Positions 1 to 8,318 of a stretch of 64,000 bases of DNA are shown in pieces. A model generated the notes under the pieces. That model was not told the DNA's origin, did no database searches, and saw nothing but the letters and a program-made list of their open reading frames with translations. This DNA comes from Pseudomonadales bacterium (GTDB lineage: Bacteria; Pseudomonadota; Gammaproteobacteria; Pseudomonadales; Halieaceae), in assembly GCA_024234735.1 (NCBI GenBank), contig JACKNV010000008.1, positions 1-64,000 of the forward strand, in the 5' to 3' direction. The position numbers and the translations under genes are program-made. The first letter of the stretch is position 1, and every line of letters begins with the position of its first letter.

Positions 1-709
1 GCGCCGGCAGGTAGGGCCGGAGCTGTTCCGCGCGCAGCATGTAGAAGGCGATCAGGGCCGGGCTGAGCCACATGGAAATCGCCGTCGCCCAGCCACAGCC
101 GCGGGCGCCCAGCTCGGGAAAGCCCCAGGCGCCGTACATCAGGGCATAATTGAGCGGGATATTGGCGAGAAAGCCGAGCACACTGGCTACCGCAAAGGGT
201 CGCAGCACGCCGATGCCCTGGTTGTGGCAACGCAGGGCCTCGAACAGGGCCGCGCCGGTCATGCCGAAGGCCACCGCCTGCAGGTAGCCCAGGCTCCGCT
301 CCTGGGTTGGCTCCTCCAGGTCCAGCAGCGCCAGCAGCGGTTCGCTGTGGTAGCACAGCGGGCTGACCATGAGCCCCAGGGCCAGGGCCAGCCACAGGGC
401 CTGGGGCAGGGATTCGCGGACCCGCGCAATGCGGCCGGCGCCGACGTGCTGGGCGATGATATAGGTGGAGCCGAGAATGACCCCCAGGATAAACAGGTAA
501 ACGGGCAGCCAGATGTTATAACCAATGGCGATCGCCGCCAGGTCGATGGCACTGTAGTGGCCCGCCATGACTGTATCCACGACCCCGGTACCGACCTTGG
601 CCAGTTGCGCGATCATCATGGGCCAGGCCAGCGCCAGCAGCGCGCGGCCTTCACGCAGTACGGCGGGTGCTCTCCCGCGTCCCGGCCGGGTCTGCCTGTT
701 GTTGTACAC
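1..709 (-). CDS. MATE family efflux transporter, partial (C-terminus beyond window)
   Basis: This is the N-terminal ~236 codons of a multidrug and toxin extrusion (MATE/NorM-type) antiporter, an inner-membrane protein that exports drugs or metabolites in exchange for Na+ or H+. The reading frame shows the usual opening (ALLALAWPMMIAQLA), a 'GVVDTVMAGHYS' segment and repeated hydrophobic stretches that would form about six helices. The start is taken as GTG at 709. A TAA in the same frame at 719-721 rules out a longer protein, and the next ATG codons fall inside the first membrane segment. The ribosome binding site is weak. The gene runs off the left edge, so its length and C-terminal domain cannot be judged. 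The family is clear; the substrate is not predictable. Confidence 0.85.
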   Translation of the reverse strand, partial: MYNNRQTRPGRGRAPAVLREGRALLALAWPMMIAQLAKVGTGVVDTVMAGHYSAIDLAAIAIGYNIWLPVYLFILGVILGSTYIIAQHVGAGRIARVRESLPQALWLALALGLMVSPLCYHSEPLLALLDLEEPTQERSLGYLQAVAFGMTGAALFEALRCHNQGIGVLRPFAVASVLGFLANIPLNYALMYGAWGFPELGARGCGWATAISMWLSPALIAFYMLRAEQLRPYLPA

Positions 710-997
710 GATAGCGCGTTATTCCAGTATCTCGGGCGGCTCCGCCACGATCACGTCGTACAGGGGCCAGGAGCTGAACCGGGCCGCCAGGTGGGTGTCT
801 ACAGTATCACGGGTCGGCGCGGCGCGCCCGCTGGTGAACCCCCGGACTGCATGACCTTGTTAGCGGTGGGCTTCGTTGTTAATCTCCCGGCGGTGTTTGC
901 CAGCGTCACCGCTACACTTCCGCCGCGGGCAGGGCGCGATGCAAAACTTTCAGGTGCTTCCGTTGTCACAGCTAGCAAGCCCAGAGGGGATCCTCCC

Positions 998-1588
998 ATG
1001 AATACACTGGTCGCCTGGTACGCCAGCGTGCACTCCGCCATCTTCACCCGCCTGCAGCGCTGGGACGGGCTCGCCCCCCTGGCGCTGCGCCTCTACCTGG
1101 TGCCGGTCCTGTGGGCAGCCGGCACCCACAAGATAGCCGGGATCGACCAGACCATCGAGTGGTTCGGCAATCCCGAGTGGGGCCTGGGCCTGCCTTTTCC
1201 CGCCCTGCTGGCCTATCTGGCGGCCTATACCGAGGCTATCGGCGCGCTGTTGTTGCTGTTGGGCCTGGCCACGCGCTGGATATCGATACCCCTGATCGTG
1301 ATCATGCTGGTGGCGGTCTTCGCGGTGCACTGGGACAACGGCTGGGCCGCTATCGCCGATTCCAGCGCCCAGGAAGTGGCGGTGCGCCTGGGCACTGTCC
1401 GGGAGATTCTGCAGGAGCATGGTAACTACGCCTGGCTCACTGAGCAGGGCGGCCTGGTGGTGCTGAACAATGGTATCGAGTTCGCGGTCACCTACCTGGT
1501 GATGCTGCTCAGCCTGTTGTTTACCGGCGGCGGTCGCTACGTCAGCGTCGACTACTACCTGTCCCGGCGGCTCGCTCCCGGTCTGTAA
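998..1588 (+). CDS. DoxX family inner-membrane protein
   Basis: A 196-residue membrane protein of the DoxX/SURF4-like superfamily. It shows an early 'LALRLYLVPVLWAAGTHKI' helix, a central pair of helices around residues 65-110 ('YTEAIGALLLLLGLATRW') and a C-terminal helix near 'VTYLVMLLSLLF'. DoxX proteins are linked to redox or sulfur metabolism in some organisms, but the function is unknown for most members. The start is ATG at 998, with an AGAGGGG ribosome binding site at 983-989; the open frame extends upstream but has no support there. It lies alone between a divergent MATE gene and rhlB. The 288 bases between it and the MATE gene hold no recognisable gene. Confidence 0.8.
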   Translation: MNTLVAWYASVHSAIFTRLQRWDGLAPLALRLYLVPVLWAAGTHKIAGIDQTIEWFGNPEWGLGLPFPALLAYLAAYTEAIGALLLLLGLATRWISIPLIVIMLVAVFAVHWDNGWAAIADSSAQEVAVRLGTVREILQEHGNYAWLTEQGGLVVLNNGIEFAVTYLVMLLSLLFTGGGRYVSVDYYLSRRLAPGL

Positions 1589-1673
1589 GCGGGCCGCGCG
1601 CGGCTATCACCTTTTTGGTCCCGGAGTGTTAGACTAGCGCGTTTTTTGAGCAGACACGGGAAGTCCACTCCAG

Positions 1674-3062
1674 ATGAATAGTGCAGAAGGGCGCGGCGCG
1701 GGAACAGGCGGCGTCGCGAAAGAACACAATCCGGCCAACTCCGGCCACGGTACTCCGCCGCGGCACGAGCCCTCCCACAAAGACGGGGCAGACGGTGGCG
1801 ACAGCGGCGGCAAGAGCCGGCGCGGCAGGCGGCGGCGCGGCGGCAAGGACAGGGTCGAGGCGCCTTCCTGGAGCCCGGAGGACTTCCAGGTGGAGCCCAG
1901 TGAGGGGCAGACACGGTTTCACGACCTCGGCCTGCGCGACGAGCTGATGCACGCCATTGCCGACCTGGGTTTCCGGTACTGCTCGCCCATCCAGGCCTCG
2001 ATCCTGCCACATACCCTGCAGGGCAGTGACGCCATCGGCAAGGCCCAGACCGGTACCGGCAAGACCGCTGCCTTCCTGATTACCATTTTCAACGACCTGC
2101 TGTGCCATCCACCGGAAGGCGAGCGCTTCGTCGGCGAGCCCCGGGCACTGGTGATTGCGCCCACCCGGGAGCTGGTGATGCAGATCGCCCAGGATGCGGC
2201 CGACCTGGCGCGGCACACCGAGCTGCAGGTGATCACGCTGATCGGCGGCATGGATTACCAGAAGCAGCTCAATCGCCTGCACAACACCGTGGTGGACCTG
2301 GTGGTGGCGACCCCGGGACGCCTGCTGGACTTCATGAGCCGGCGCGACCTGTTTCTCGACCAGGTGGAAATCCTGGTGCTGGACGAGGCTGATCGCATGC
2401 TGGACATGGGTTTCATCCCCCAGGTGAAGCGCATCGTCCGCGCCACGCCGCGCAGGGAGAATCGCCAGACGCTGTTGTTTTCCGCCACCTTCACCCAGGA
2501 CATCATCAACCTGTCCCAGCAGTGGACCTACGAGCCGATAACCATCGAGATCGAGCCCGAGCACGTGGCGACCGATACCGTTGACCAGAAGGTCTACCTG
2601 GTCAGCAGCGAGCAGCGCTACCGGGTGCTCAACAACCTGTTGCGCAGCCCCGACGCCACCAGCGTCATCGTGTTCGCCAATCGCCGCGACCAGGTGCGGC
2701 GCCTGCACGAGCGCCTGCGCCGCTCGGGGGTGGCGGCGGGCATACTGTCCGGGGAGATTCCGCAGCAGAAGCGCACCCGCACCCTTGAGCAGTTCAAGCA
2801 GGGGGAGATCAAGGTGCTGGTGGCGACCGACGTCGCCGGGCGCGGCATTCACGTGGAGGGGGTCAGCCATGTGGTGAATTACAACCTGCCGGAAGACCCC
2901 GAGGACTACGTGCATCGCATCGGCCGCACCGGACGTGCCGGGGCCAGCGGGGTATCCATCAGCTTTGCCAGCGAGGACGACGCCTTCCTGCTGCCCGACC
3001 TGGAGGCCCTGCTCGGCACCCGCCTGGAGTGTACCCACCCCCCCGAAGCGCTGCTCGCCTAG
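1674..3062 (+). CDS. rhlB: ATP-dependent RNA helicase RhlB
   Basis: A 462-residue DEAD-box RNA helicase that unwinds structured RNA, in many gammaproteobacteria as part of the RNA degradosome. An Arg/Gly-rich, low-complexity N-terminal extension (about residues 1-75) precedes the Q motif near 100-107, Walker A AQTGTGKT (124-131), PTREL, TPGR, DEAD (237-240), SAT, and the C-terminal HRIGRTGR motif. The core closely resembles the Pseudomonas RhlB sequence I remember, including the ending '...LEALLGTRLEC..PPEALL'. The N-terminal basic tail is typical of Pseudomonas-like RhlB and may bind RNA. The gene converges on cysZ with only 7 bases between the stops. The start is ATG at 1674; the SD is weak (GGGAAG). 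Confidence 0.92.
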   Translation: MNSAEGRGAGTGGVAKEHNPANSGHGTPPRHEPSHKDGADGGDSGGKSRRGRRRRGGKDRVEAPSWSPEDFQVEPSEGQTRFHDLGLRDELMHAIADLGFRYCSPIQASILPHTLQGSDAIGKAQTGTGKTAAFLITIFNDLLCHPPEGERFVGEPRALVIAPTRELVMQIAQDAADLARHTELQVITLIGGMDYQKQLNRLHNTVVDLVVATPGRLLDFMSRRDLFLDQVEILVLDEADRMLDMGFIPQVKRIVRATPRRENRQTLLFSATFTQDIINLSQQWTYEPITIEIEPEHVATDTVDQKVYLVSSEQRYRVLNNLLRSPDATSVIVFANRRDQVRRLHERLRRSGVAAGILSGEIPQQKRTRTLEQFKQGEIKVLVATDVAGRGIHVEGVSHVVNYNLPEDPEDYVHRIGRTGRAGASGVSISFASEDDAFLLPDLEALLGTRLECTHPPEALLA

Positions 3063-3069
3063 CGCTGCC

Positions 3070-3807
3070 TCAGGCGGCGCGAGTGGGCCCCAGTTCCTCG
3101 CACCACAACAGGGTGGCGCCCACCACCGCGGCGGGTACCACGAAGAAGTTGATGATGGGAATACCGGTGCACAGCGCCACCAGGCCGCCGAAACCCATGC
3201 TGCTCAGGCGCCGCGAGCGCACCGCTTCCTTGACGTCGGCAAAACTCAGCTGGTGGTTGTCCATGGGGTAATCCACGAACTGGATACTCATCATCCAGGC
3301 GCCCAGCAGGAACCACAGGAAAGGCGCCAGCGGCGACAGCACGAAGGAAACCAGCAGGACGAACAGCGCCATGGGCAGGTAATACACCAGCTTGGACAGT
3401 TCCCGGACGATGCTGCGCGGCACGGCAGCCAGCGCGGCCCCCAGGCCTTCCAGCGAATCCACCGGCCTGCCGGTCACCAGTTCCTCGGCTTTTTCCGCCA
3501 GCAGGGCATTGAAGGGCGAGGCGATGAGCAGTGCCACCGCGGTGAACAGGTAGCCGGTGAGCAGGCTGACGGTCAGGCCGATCAGGGGCCAGAGAATCCA
3601 GCGGATGAAGTCCAGCCACTGGGGAATCCGCCCCAGCCAGTCGGTCATCAACTCGTCGAGGTAACCCAGGCCGTACCAGATCAGCGACCCGAAAATGGCG
3701 ATATTGACCAGCAGCGGTATGAGTACGAACATCCGCAGGGAGGGGTGGCCCAGCAGCTTCGCCCCGCGCACCAGATAGCCCGCACCGTGGGCGACGTTAC
3801 CTTGCAT
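3070..3807 (-). CDS. cysZ: Sulfate transporter CysZ
   Basis: A 245-residue inner-membrane protein of the CysZ/EI24 family, which brings sulfate into the cytoplasm for cysteine synthesis. Evidence includes the N-terminal 'GAGYLVRGAKLLGHPSLRMF' style opening, several long hydrophobic helices, and the conserved central stretch with SPFNALLAEKAEE and 'FVDYPMDNHQLSF'. The start is ATG at 3807, eight bases after a GGAGG ribosome binding site. The first 11 bases overlap the end of the small Cys-rich gene upstream, which suggests translational coupling. cysK lies far away at 61.6 kb, so sulfur assimilation genes are not clustered here. Confidence 0.88.
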   Translation of the reverse strand: MQGNVAHGAGYLVRGAKLLGHPSLRMFVLIPLLVNIAIFGSLIWYGLGYLDELMTDWLGRIPQWLDFIRWILWPLIGLTVSLLTGYLFTAVALLIASPFNALLAEKAEELVTGRPVDSLEGLGAALAAVPRSIVRELSKLVYYLPMALFVLLVSFVLSPLAPFLWFLLGAWMMSIQFVDYPMDNHQLSFADVKEAVRSRRLSSMGFGGLVALCTGIPIINFFVVPAAVVGATLLWCEELGPTRAA

Positions 3808-4012
3808 CCTGATTTCCTCCACTGTCGCGGCCGCAGGCGGGACACAAACAGCGCTTGCCCGCCGACTCCGGCGGCACTGCCGCCAGCGCCGCCGGCGACA
3901 GGGTCGCCCCGTAGCACCAGCAGCTGTCGACCGCGCGGCCCGCTGCCACGGCACACTTGTTGGCCCTGCCGCACAGGGGGCAGGTCTGCAGCCACTGCTG
4001 GTCGGTTGTCAT
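3797..4012 (-). CDS. Cysteine-rich CWC family small protein
   Basis: A 71-residue protein with eight cysteines: CPLC at 11-14, C20, CWC at 31-33 and CLCPAC at 55-60. The central Cys-Trp-Cys is the signature of the 'cysteine-rich CWC' family of small, probably metal-binding proteins of unknown role. It starts at ATG 4012 and ends inside the start region of cysZ (11-base overlap), so the two are probably co-transcribed. The spacing of Cys pairs fits a zinc ribbon or a small iron-sulfur site. The function is not established; a link to sulfate uptake is only suggested by the overlap. Confidence 0.75.
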   Translation of the reverse strand: MTTDQQWLQTCPLCGRANKCAVAAGRAVDSCWCYGATLSPAALAAVPPESAGKRCLCPACGRDSGGNQDAR

Positions 4013-4043
4013 TGCACTCGCACTCTGCCCCGCTGTCTGACGC

Positions 4044-4049
4044 TATAAT
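4044..4049 (+). promoter_or_regulatory. Putative -10 element upstream of smr gene
   Basis: A perfect TATAAT lies 25 bases upstream of the smr ATG in the 62-base gap between the divergent CWC and smr genes. No convincing -35 is present at 16-18 bases spacing, so this is a partial sigma-70 promoter call. Confidence 0.35.
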
Positions 4050-4074
4050 AGCGAACTCATGGCGGGGTGTAAGT

Positions 4075-4686
4075 ATGGCCAATAGTGACGACGGCGATTT
4101 TCGAGACGCAATGGCCGATGTGGTGCCGCTCAGGCGGTCGCCGCGGGCGAATATACGCAGCGGAGCGGCAGCGGCGCGCGACGCCTCCCTGGCGCAGCGT
4201 CGCGCCGCGGCGGAACAGGGCCCGGCTCGCGATCGCAATACCCTTAGCGAGGAGGGAATCGCCCCGCTGGACGCGTGGTATGTGCTGGAATTCAAGCGCC
4301 CGGGGGTTCAGAACGGGGTGTTCCGCAAGCTCAGGCAGGGCAGGTACGACAGCGAGGCCAGCCTGGATATGCACCGCATGAGCGCTGCCACCGCCCGCCG
4401 CGAACTGTTCGCCTTCGTCGGGGAATCACACCGGCTGGGCCTGCGCACGGTGATGGTCATTCACGGCAAGGGCCAGGGCGGCGCCGAGCGGGAGCGCTGC
4501 TCCCTGCTCAAGGGCTGTACCGACCAGTGGCTGCGTGAGCTCGACGTGGTGCAGGCCTTCCACAGCGCCCAGCCCCGCCATGGGGGCACGGGGGCGGTGT
4601 ATGTGCTGTTGCGCAAGAGCGAGGAGAAAAAGCGCGAGAACCGCGAGCGGATCAACAAGGGGCGGGTGCCGTACGATCCGGTTTGA
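4075..4686 (+). CDS. Smr/MutS2 C-terminal-type domain protein (YfcN/SmrA-like)
   Basis: A 203-residue soluble protein. The first ~90 residues are charged and low complexity; the C-terminal half carries an Smr domain with LDMHRM (the LDxH motif) near residue 100 and the HGKG motif followed by 'GG' near 125-130. Smr domains nick or cut nucleic acids, and stand-alone bacterial versions act as endonucleases, with roles in RNA cleavage and ribosome rescue reported for some. The start is ATG at 4075, with GGGG just upstream; an upstream out-of-frame ATG (4059) leads to a stop after eight codons. A TATAAT element sits 25 bases upstream. The gene is followed by a non-coding stretch with two palindromic elements. 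Confidence 0.82.
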   Translation: MANSDDGDFRDAMADVVPLRRSPRANIRSGAAAARDASLAQRRAAAEQGPARDRNTLSEEGIAPLDAWYVLEFKRPGVQNGVFRKLRQGRYDSEASLDMHRMSAATARRELFAFVGESHRLGLRTVMVIHGKGQGGAERERCSLLKGCTDQWLRELDVVQAFHSAQPRHGGTGAVYVLLRKSEEKKRENRERINKGRVPYDPV

Positions 4687-4719
4687 CCTTTACTTCATTT
4701 GGCCACCGGCAGCGTCGAC

Positions 4720-4811
4720 GAGGAGCGCTGACGCTGGACTCGCCGTGAATACGTCCATGTAGGCTCGTATCGCGCATCCATGCGCTCTACGGTCCAGCAT
4801 CAGCGCTCCTC
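4720..4811. repeat. Imperfect inverted repeat (19-bp arms), REP-like palindromic element
   Basis: Arms at 4720-4738 and 4793-4811 are complementary at 18 of 19 positions (arm GAGGAGCGCTGACGCTGGA). The 54-base loop is itself partly self-complementary around 'TCCATG...'. No open reading frame is supported here. It lies 33 bases after the smr stop codon, so it could work as an mRNA 3' stem, but no T-run follows either arm. The form suggests a dispersed palindromic intergenic element; copies elsewhere cannot be checked from this window. Confidence 0.6.
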
Positions 4812-4870
4812 ACCGCCCCTGCCTCCAGCTGGCGTGCAATATCGGGGAATGTATCGGTAACGATGGTAGG

Positions 4871-5053
4871 CCGTCGTCCGGGCAGGGGTCTCGAAAATAT
4901 CAGGTCACGCCTAGCGCAGTCACCCGGTTCGGGGATTTCTGCGAGCACTGTGCGAATCCGAATTTTTTGCGTAGCAAAAAATCGTTGAGTTGCGCAGCAG
5001 CCGAATCGGGTGACGGAGCTGTGGCCCTTTCGGGACCCCTGCCCGGACGGCGG
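4871..5053. repeat. Large nested palindrome (MITE/BIME-like), ~183 bp
   Basis: Three nested inverted repeats share one centre. The outer arms at 4871-4896 and 5028-5053 match at 24 of 26 positions. The middle arms at 4919-4932 and 5001-5014 match at 13 of 14. The inner stem ATTTTTTGC / GCAAAAAAT (4962-4970, 4974-4982) is perfect with a 3-base loop. The whole unit could fold into one long hairpin. It lies between the 3' ends of smr and the PA4642-like gene, and together with the preceding palindrome accounts for the ~390 non-coding bases from 4687 to 5077. The AT-rich centre could act as a bidirectional terminator. No transposase is present. Confidence 0.6.
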
Positions 5054-5077
5054 CCGGCGCAGTCGATTAACGTTTTC

Positions 5078-5368
5078 TCAAACTGCTCCGGCGGCGACAA
5101 GAATTTCCGCGTACTCCGCCCCGTGCCGGTGTTCCTTGACGATATCCAGTACCGAGCGGCCATCCCTGCCGGTGGCATTTACGTCGCGGCCCTCGTCCCT
5201 GAAAAAGCCCACGAACAGGGCGAAGTCATCCGCCCGCATGCTCTGGTAGGCTTTCAGCAACATGTGGAAATTCTCGTCGGTGCCATCGTGGGAGCGCACC
5301 TGCAGGAAACTGCGGACGTGATCCTCCGTCCACACCTCGTCCAGTACCTTCTCTTTGTCCTTGCGCAT
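5078..5368 (-). CDS. PA4642-family conserved hypothetical protein
   Basis: A 96-residue protein that matches the Pseudomonas PA4642 family as I recall it: an opening MRKDKEKV, a central 'DGTDENFHMLLKAYQSMRA' and an ankyrin-like 'DVNATGRDGRSVLDIV' segment near residues 60-80. No function is established for the family. The single ankyrin-type helix pair suggests a protein-binding role, but this is inference. It starts 13 bases after the gatB stop codon and is therefore probably the last gene of the gatCAB operon. Its 3' end abuts the large palindrome. Confidence 0.75.
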   Translation of the reverse strand: MRKDKEKVLDEVWTEDHVRSFLQVRSHDGTDENFHMLLKAYQSMRADDFALFVGFFRDEGRDVNATGRDGRSVLDIVKEHRHGAEYAEILVAAGAV

Positions 5369-5381
5369 GATGACGCTCCCC

Positions 5382-6824
5382 TCAAACCAGTTTTTTCGCC
5401 AGTAGTTCGTTTACCATCTGCGGGTTGGCCTGGCCTTTCGACAGTTTCATCACCTGGCCCACAAAGAACCCGACCAGCTTCTTGCGCCGGTCCGGGTCAG
5501 CGGCCAGGTACTGCTCCACCTGGGCGGCACTGGCGGCGATTACCTGGTCGACCATGGACTCCAGGGCGCCGCTGTCGCTGACCTGCCTGAGGCCGCGGGC
5601 GGCGATGATGTCGTCGGCACTGCCCTCACCCTGCCACATCGCCTCGAACACCTGCTTGGCGATCTTGCCGGAAATGCTGTCGTCGAGAATGCGCGCGATC
5701 AGGCCGCCCAGTTGTGTTGCCGCAACCGGGCACTCGGCCAGGGCGAGCTCGCTCCTGTTCAGCTGTCCCAGCAATTCCACCTGCACCCAGTTGGCGGCGA
5801 TCTTGGCGTCGCCGCAGGCGGCGGCAACCGCCTCGAAGTAGTCCGCCAGGTCGCGGCTGTCCGCCAGCACGTTGGCGTCGTAGGCACTCAGGCCGTACTG
5901 GGCGATGAAACGATGGCGCTTTTCCACCGGCAACTCCGGCAGGCCGGCGCGGATTTCCTCGATAAAGGCCTCGTCTATCACTACCGGCAGCAGGTCCGGC
6001 TCGGGAAAGTAGCGGTAGTCGTTGGCCACTTCCTTGCTTCGCATGGACCGGGTCTCGTCCAGGTCGGCATCGTACAGGCGGGTTTCCTGCACTACCTGGC
6101 CGCCGTCCTCGAGGATGTCCGCCTGGCGGTCGATTTCGTGGCGAATCGCCTTTTCCACGAAACGGAAGGAGTTGACGTTCTTGATTTCCGCCCGGGTGCC
6201 CAGGGTGTCGGAGCCGGCCGGCCGCAGGGACAGGTTGATGTCGCAGCGCATGGAGCCCTCGGCCATGTTGCCGTCGGAAATGCCCAGGTAGGTCACCAGG
6301 CTGTGCAGGGCTTTCAGATAGGCCACGGCCTCGGCGGCACTGCGCAAATCCGGCTCGGAGACGATTTCCAGCAGCGGGGTGCCCGCCCGGTTGAGGTCGA
6401 TACCGGTCTGGCCATGGAAATCCTCGTGCAGGGATTTGCCGGCGTCCTCTTCCAGATGGGCCCGGGTGATGCCGATGCTGCGGGTGCTACCGTCCTCCAG
6501 CTGGATCTCGAAGCTGCCGCGGCCGACAATGGGCGCCTCGAACTGGCTGATCTGGTAGCCCTTGGGCAGGTCCGGATAGAAGTAGTTCTTGCGGTCGAAC
6601 ACGGAGCGCCGGCCGATTTCGGCACCGATGCCCAGGCCGAACATGACGGCGTAGCGCACCGCCTCGGCGTTCAGTACCGGCAGCATGCCCGGCATCGCCA
6701 GGTCGACGGCACTGGCCTGGGTATTGGGCTCGGCGCCGAAGGTGGTGGGCGAGCCGGAAAAAATCTTGGAGCGGGTGGCCAGTTGCAGGTGGACTTCCAG
6801 GCCGATGACGGTTTCCCACTGCAT
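5382..6824 (-). CDS. gatB: Asp-tRNA(Asn)/Glu-tRNA(Gln) amidotransferase subunit B
   Basis: A 480-residue GatB, the kinase and transamidase subunit that activates misacylated Glu-tRNA(Gln) or Asp-tRNA(Asn) and converts it using ammonia from GatA. It opens with WETVIGLEVHLQL and carries the family motifs 'RKNYFYPDLPKGYQISQ', 'DLNRAGTPLLEIVSEPD' and 'EIKNVNSFRFVEKAI'. The C-terminal ~150 residues form the YqeY-like tRNA-binding tail, ending with 'KLSKGQANPQMVNELL'. The start is ATG at 6824, which overlaps the gatA stop as TGATG and follows a GGAGGTG site; a GTG one codon earlier is a possible alternative. Length and motif order are normal. Confidence 0.96.
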   Translation of the reverse strand: MQWETVIGLEVHLQLATRSKIFSGSPTTFGAEPNTQASAVDLAMPGMLPVLNAEAVRYAVMFGLGIGAEIGRRSVFDRKNYFYPDLPKGYQISQFEAPIVGRGSFEIQLEDGSTRSIGITRAHLEEDAGKSLHEDFHGQTGIDLNRAGTPLLEIVSEPDLRSAAEAVAYLKALHSLVTYLGISDGNMAEGSMRCDINLSLRPAGSDTLGTRAEIKNVNSFRFVEKAIRHEIDRQADILEDGGQVVQETRLYDADLDETRSMRSKEVANDYRYFPEPDLLPVVIDEAFIEEIRAGLPELPVEKRHRFIAQYGLSAYDANVLADSRDLADYFEAVAAACGDAKIAANWVQVELLGQLNRSELALAECPVAATQLGGLIARILDDSISGKIAKQVFEAMWQGEGSADDIIAARGLRQVSDSGALESMVDQVIAASAAQVEQYLAADPDRRKKLVGFFVGQVMKLSKGQANPQMVNELLAKKLV

Positions 6825-8290
6825 CACGCCACCTCCACTGCCAGGTTTGCCGGCCGGCGCAGATGCCAGTCGGTGGCCTGCTGGAAGCGGTGACCCACGT
6901 TGAGCAGGCGCGCCTCGCCGAAATGCTGGCCGATCAGCTGCATCCCCACCGGTTTGCCCTCGACCATGCCCGCCGGTACCGACATGCCCGGCAGTCCGGC
7001 GAGGTTGACGGCGAGGGTGTAGATGTCCTCCAGATACATGGCCACCGGGTCGTCGGTCTTGGCGCCCAGGGGGAAGGCGGGCCCGGGGGTGGTGGGCCCG
7101 GCGAGCAGGTCGACCTGCGCGAAGCAGTCCATGAAGTCCTGCTTGATCAGGCGCCTGATCTGCTGGGCCTTCTTGTAATAGGCGTCGTAGTAACCCGCCG
7201 AGAGGGCATAGGTGCCCACCAGGATGCGCCGCTTCACCTCTTCGCCGAAACCCTCCTCGCGGGTGCGGGTATACAGGTCCAGCAGGTCGCTGGGGTTGTC
7301 GCAGCGGTAGCCGTAGCGCACACCGTCGTAGCGCGACAGGTTGGTAGAGGCCTCGGCGGGGGCGATAACGTAGTAGGTGGGAATGGTGAGGTGGCTGTGG
7401 GGCAGGCTGACCTCCACCAGGGTGGCCCCCAGCGCCTCCAGTTCCCGCAGCGCCTGCTGGATGCAGGCGCCCGTGGCGGCATCCAGGCCATCACCGAAGT
7501 ACTCCCGCGGCAGGCCGATGCGCAGCCCCTTCAGGCTGTCCTCCAGGCCGGCGCGATAATCCTCGCCGGCCCGCGGCGCGGAGGTGGCGTCCCGCGGGTC
7601 GTGGCCGGCCATGCTGTTGAGCAGCCAGGCGCAATCCTCGGCGGTATGCGCCATGGGTCCGGCCTGGTCCAGGCTGGAGGCGAACGCCACCATGCCCAGG
7701 CGGGAGACCCTGCCATAGGTGGGTTTGAGGCCGGTGATGCCACAAAACGCCGCGGGCTGGCGGATGGAGCCCCCGGTATCGGTGCCGGTGGCCGCCGGCG
7801 CCAGCAGGGCGGCCACCGCGGCGGCTGAGCCGCCGGAGGAGCCGCCCGGCACGGCGCCGGTATCCCAGGGGTTTCTGGCCGCGCCGTAATAACTGCTTTC
7901 ATTGGAGGAGCCCATGGCGAACTCGTCCATGTTGGTCTTGCCCAGGGTGACCGCGCCATCGCGCTTGAAACGGGAGATCAGGGTGGCGTCATAGGGCGGG
8001 ACGAAATTGTCCAGCATGCGGGAACCGCAGCTGGTGCGCAGGCCATCGGTGCAGAAAATGTCCTTGTGGGCGAGGGGGATGCCGGTGAGGGGGCCTGCTG
8101 TTCCGGCCGCGATGCGCTCGTCCGCGGCGGCCGCGGCGGCCAGTGCCTGCTCCCCGGCGACGCTGATGAAGCTGTTGTAGACCCCGTCCAGGGCCGCGAT
8201 CCTGGCGAGGAAGCTGCGGGTCAGCTCCACGCTGGAAAATTGTCCGGCTTGCAGCCCGGCGGACAGCTGGGCGACCGTTTTGTCGTACAT
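6824..8290 (-). CDS. gatA: Asp-tRNA(Asn)/Glu-tRNA(Gln) amidotransferase subunit A
   Basis: A 488-residue amidase-signature enzyme that releases ammonia from glutamine for GatB. The catalytic Lys sits in 'PLAHKDIF', and the Ser-cisSer pair in the Gly/Ser-rich 'VPGGSSGGSAAAVAA' and 'GTDTGGSIRQPAAFCG' segments. The start is ATG at 8290, preceded by AGGA; the longer open frame upstream runs into gatC and lacks family similarity. gatC ends 28 bases upstream and gatB starts in the stop codon, so gatC-gatA-gatB form one leftward operon. Confidence 0.96.
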   Translation of the reverse strand: MYDKTVAQLSAGLQAGQFSSVELTRSFLARIAALDGVYNSFISVAGEQALAAAAAADERIAAGTAGPLTGIPLAHKDIFCTDGLRTSCGSRMLDNFVPPYDATLISRFKRDGAVTLGKTNMDEFAMGSSNESSYYGAARNPWDTGAVPGGSSGGSAAAVAALLAPAATGTDTGGSIRQPAAFCGITGLKPTYGRVSRLGMVAFASSLDQAGPMAHTAEDCAWLLNSMAGHDPRDATSAPRAGEDYRAGLEDSLKGLRIGLPREYFGDGLDAATGACIQQALRELEALGATLVEVSLPHSHLTIPTYYVIAPAEASTNLSRYDGVRYGYRCDNPSDLLDLYTRTREEGFGEEVKRRILVGTYALSAGYYDAYYKKAQQIRRLIKQDFMDCFAQVDLLAGPTTPGPAFPLGAKTDDPVAMYLEDIYTLAVNLAGLPGMSVPAGMVEGKPVGMQLIGQHFGEARLLNVGHRFQQATDWHLRRPANLAVEVA

Positions 8291-8318
8291 GTGAATGTCC
8301 TGTGAGGGGCCGCGCCGC

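Noticed and set aside
719..862. Open minus-strand frame ending ...VAEPPEILE and stopping just upstream of the MATE GTG
   Set aside because: 46 codons between two stops with no start codon in a useful place and no recognised family; may be a gene remnant but cannot be supported.
1629..3038. 469-codon open frame antisense to rhlB
   Set aside because: A shadow of GC-rich codon use; low-complexity His/Gln/Ala composition and no family similarity, opposite a certain gene.
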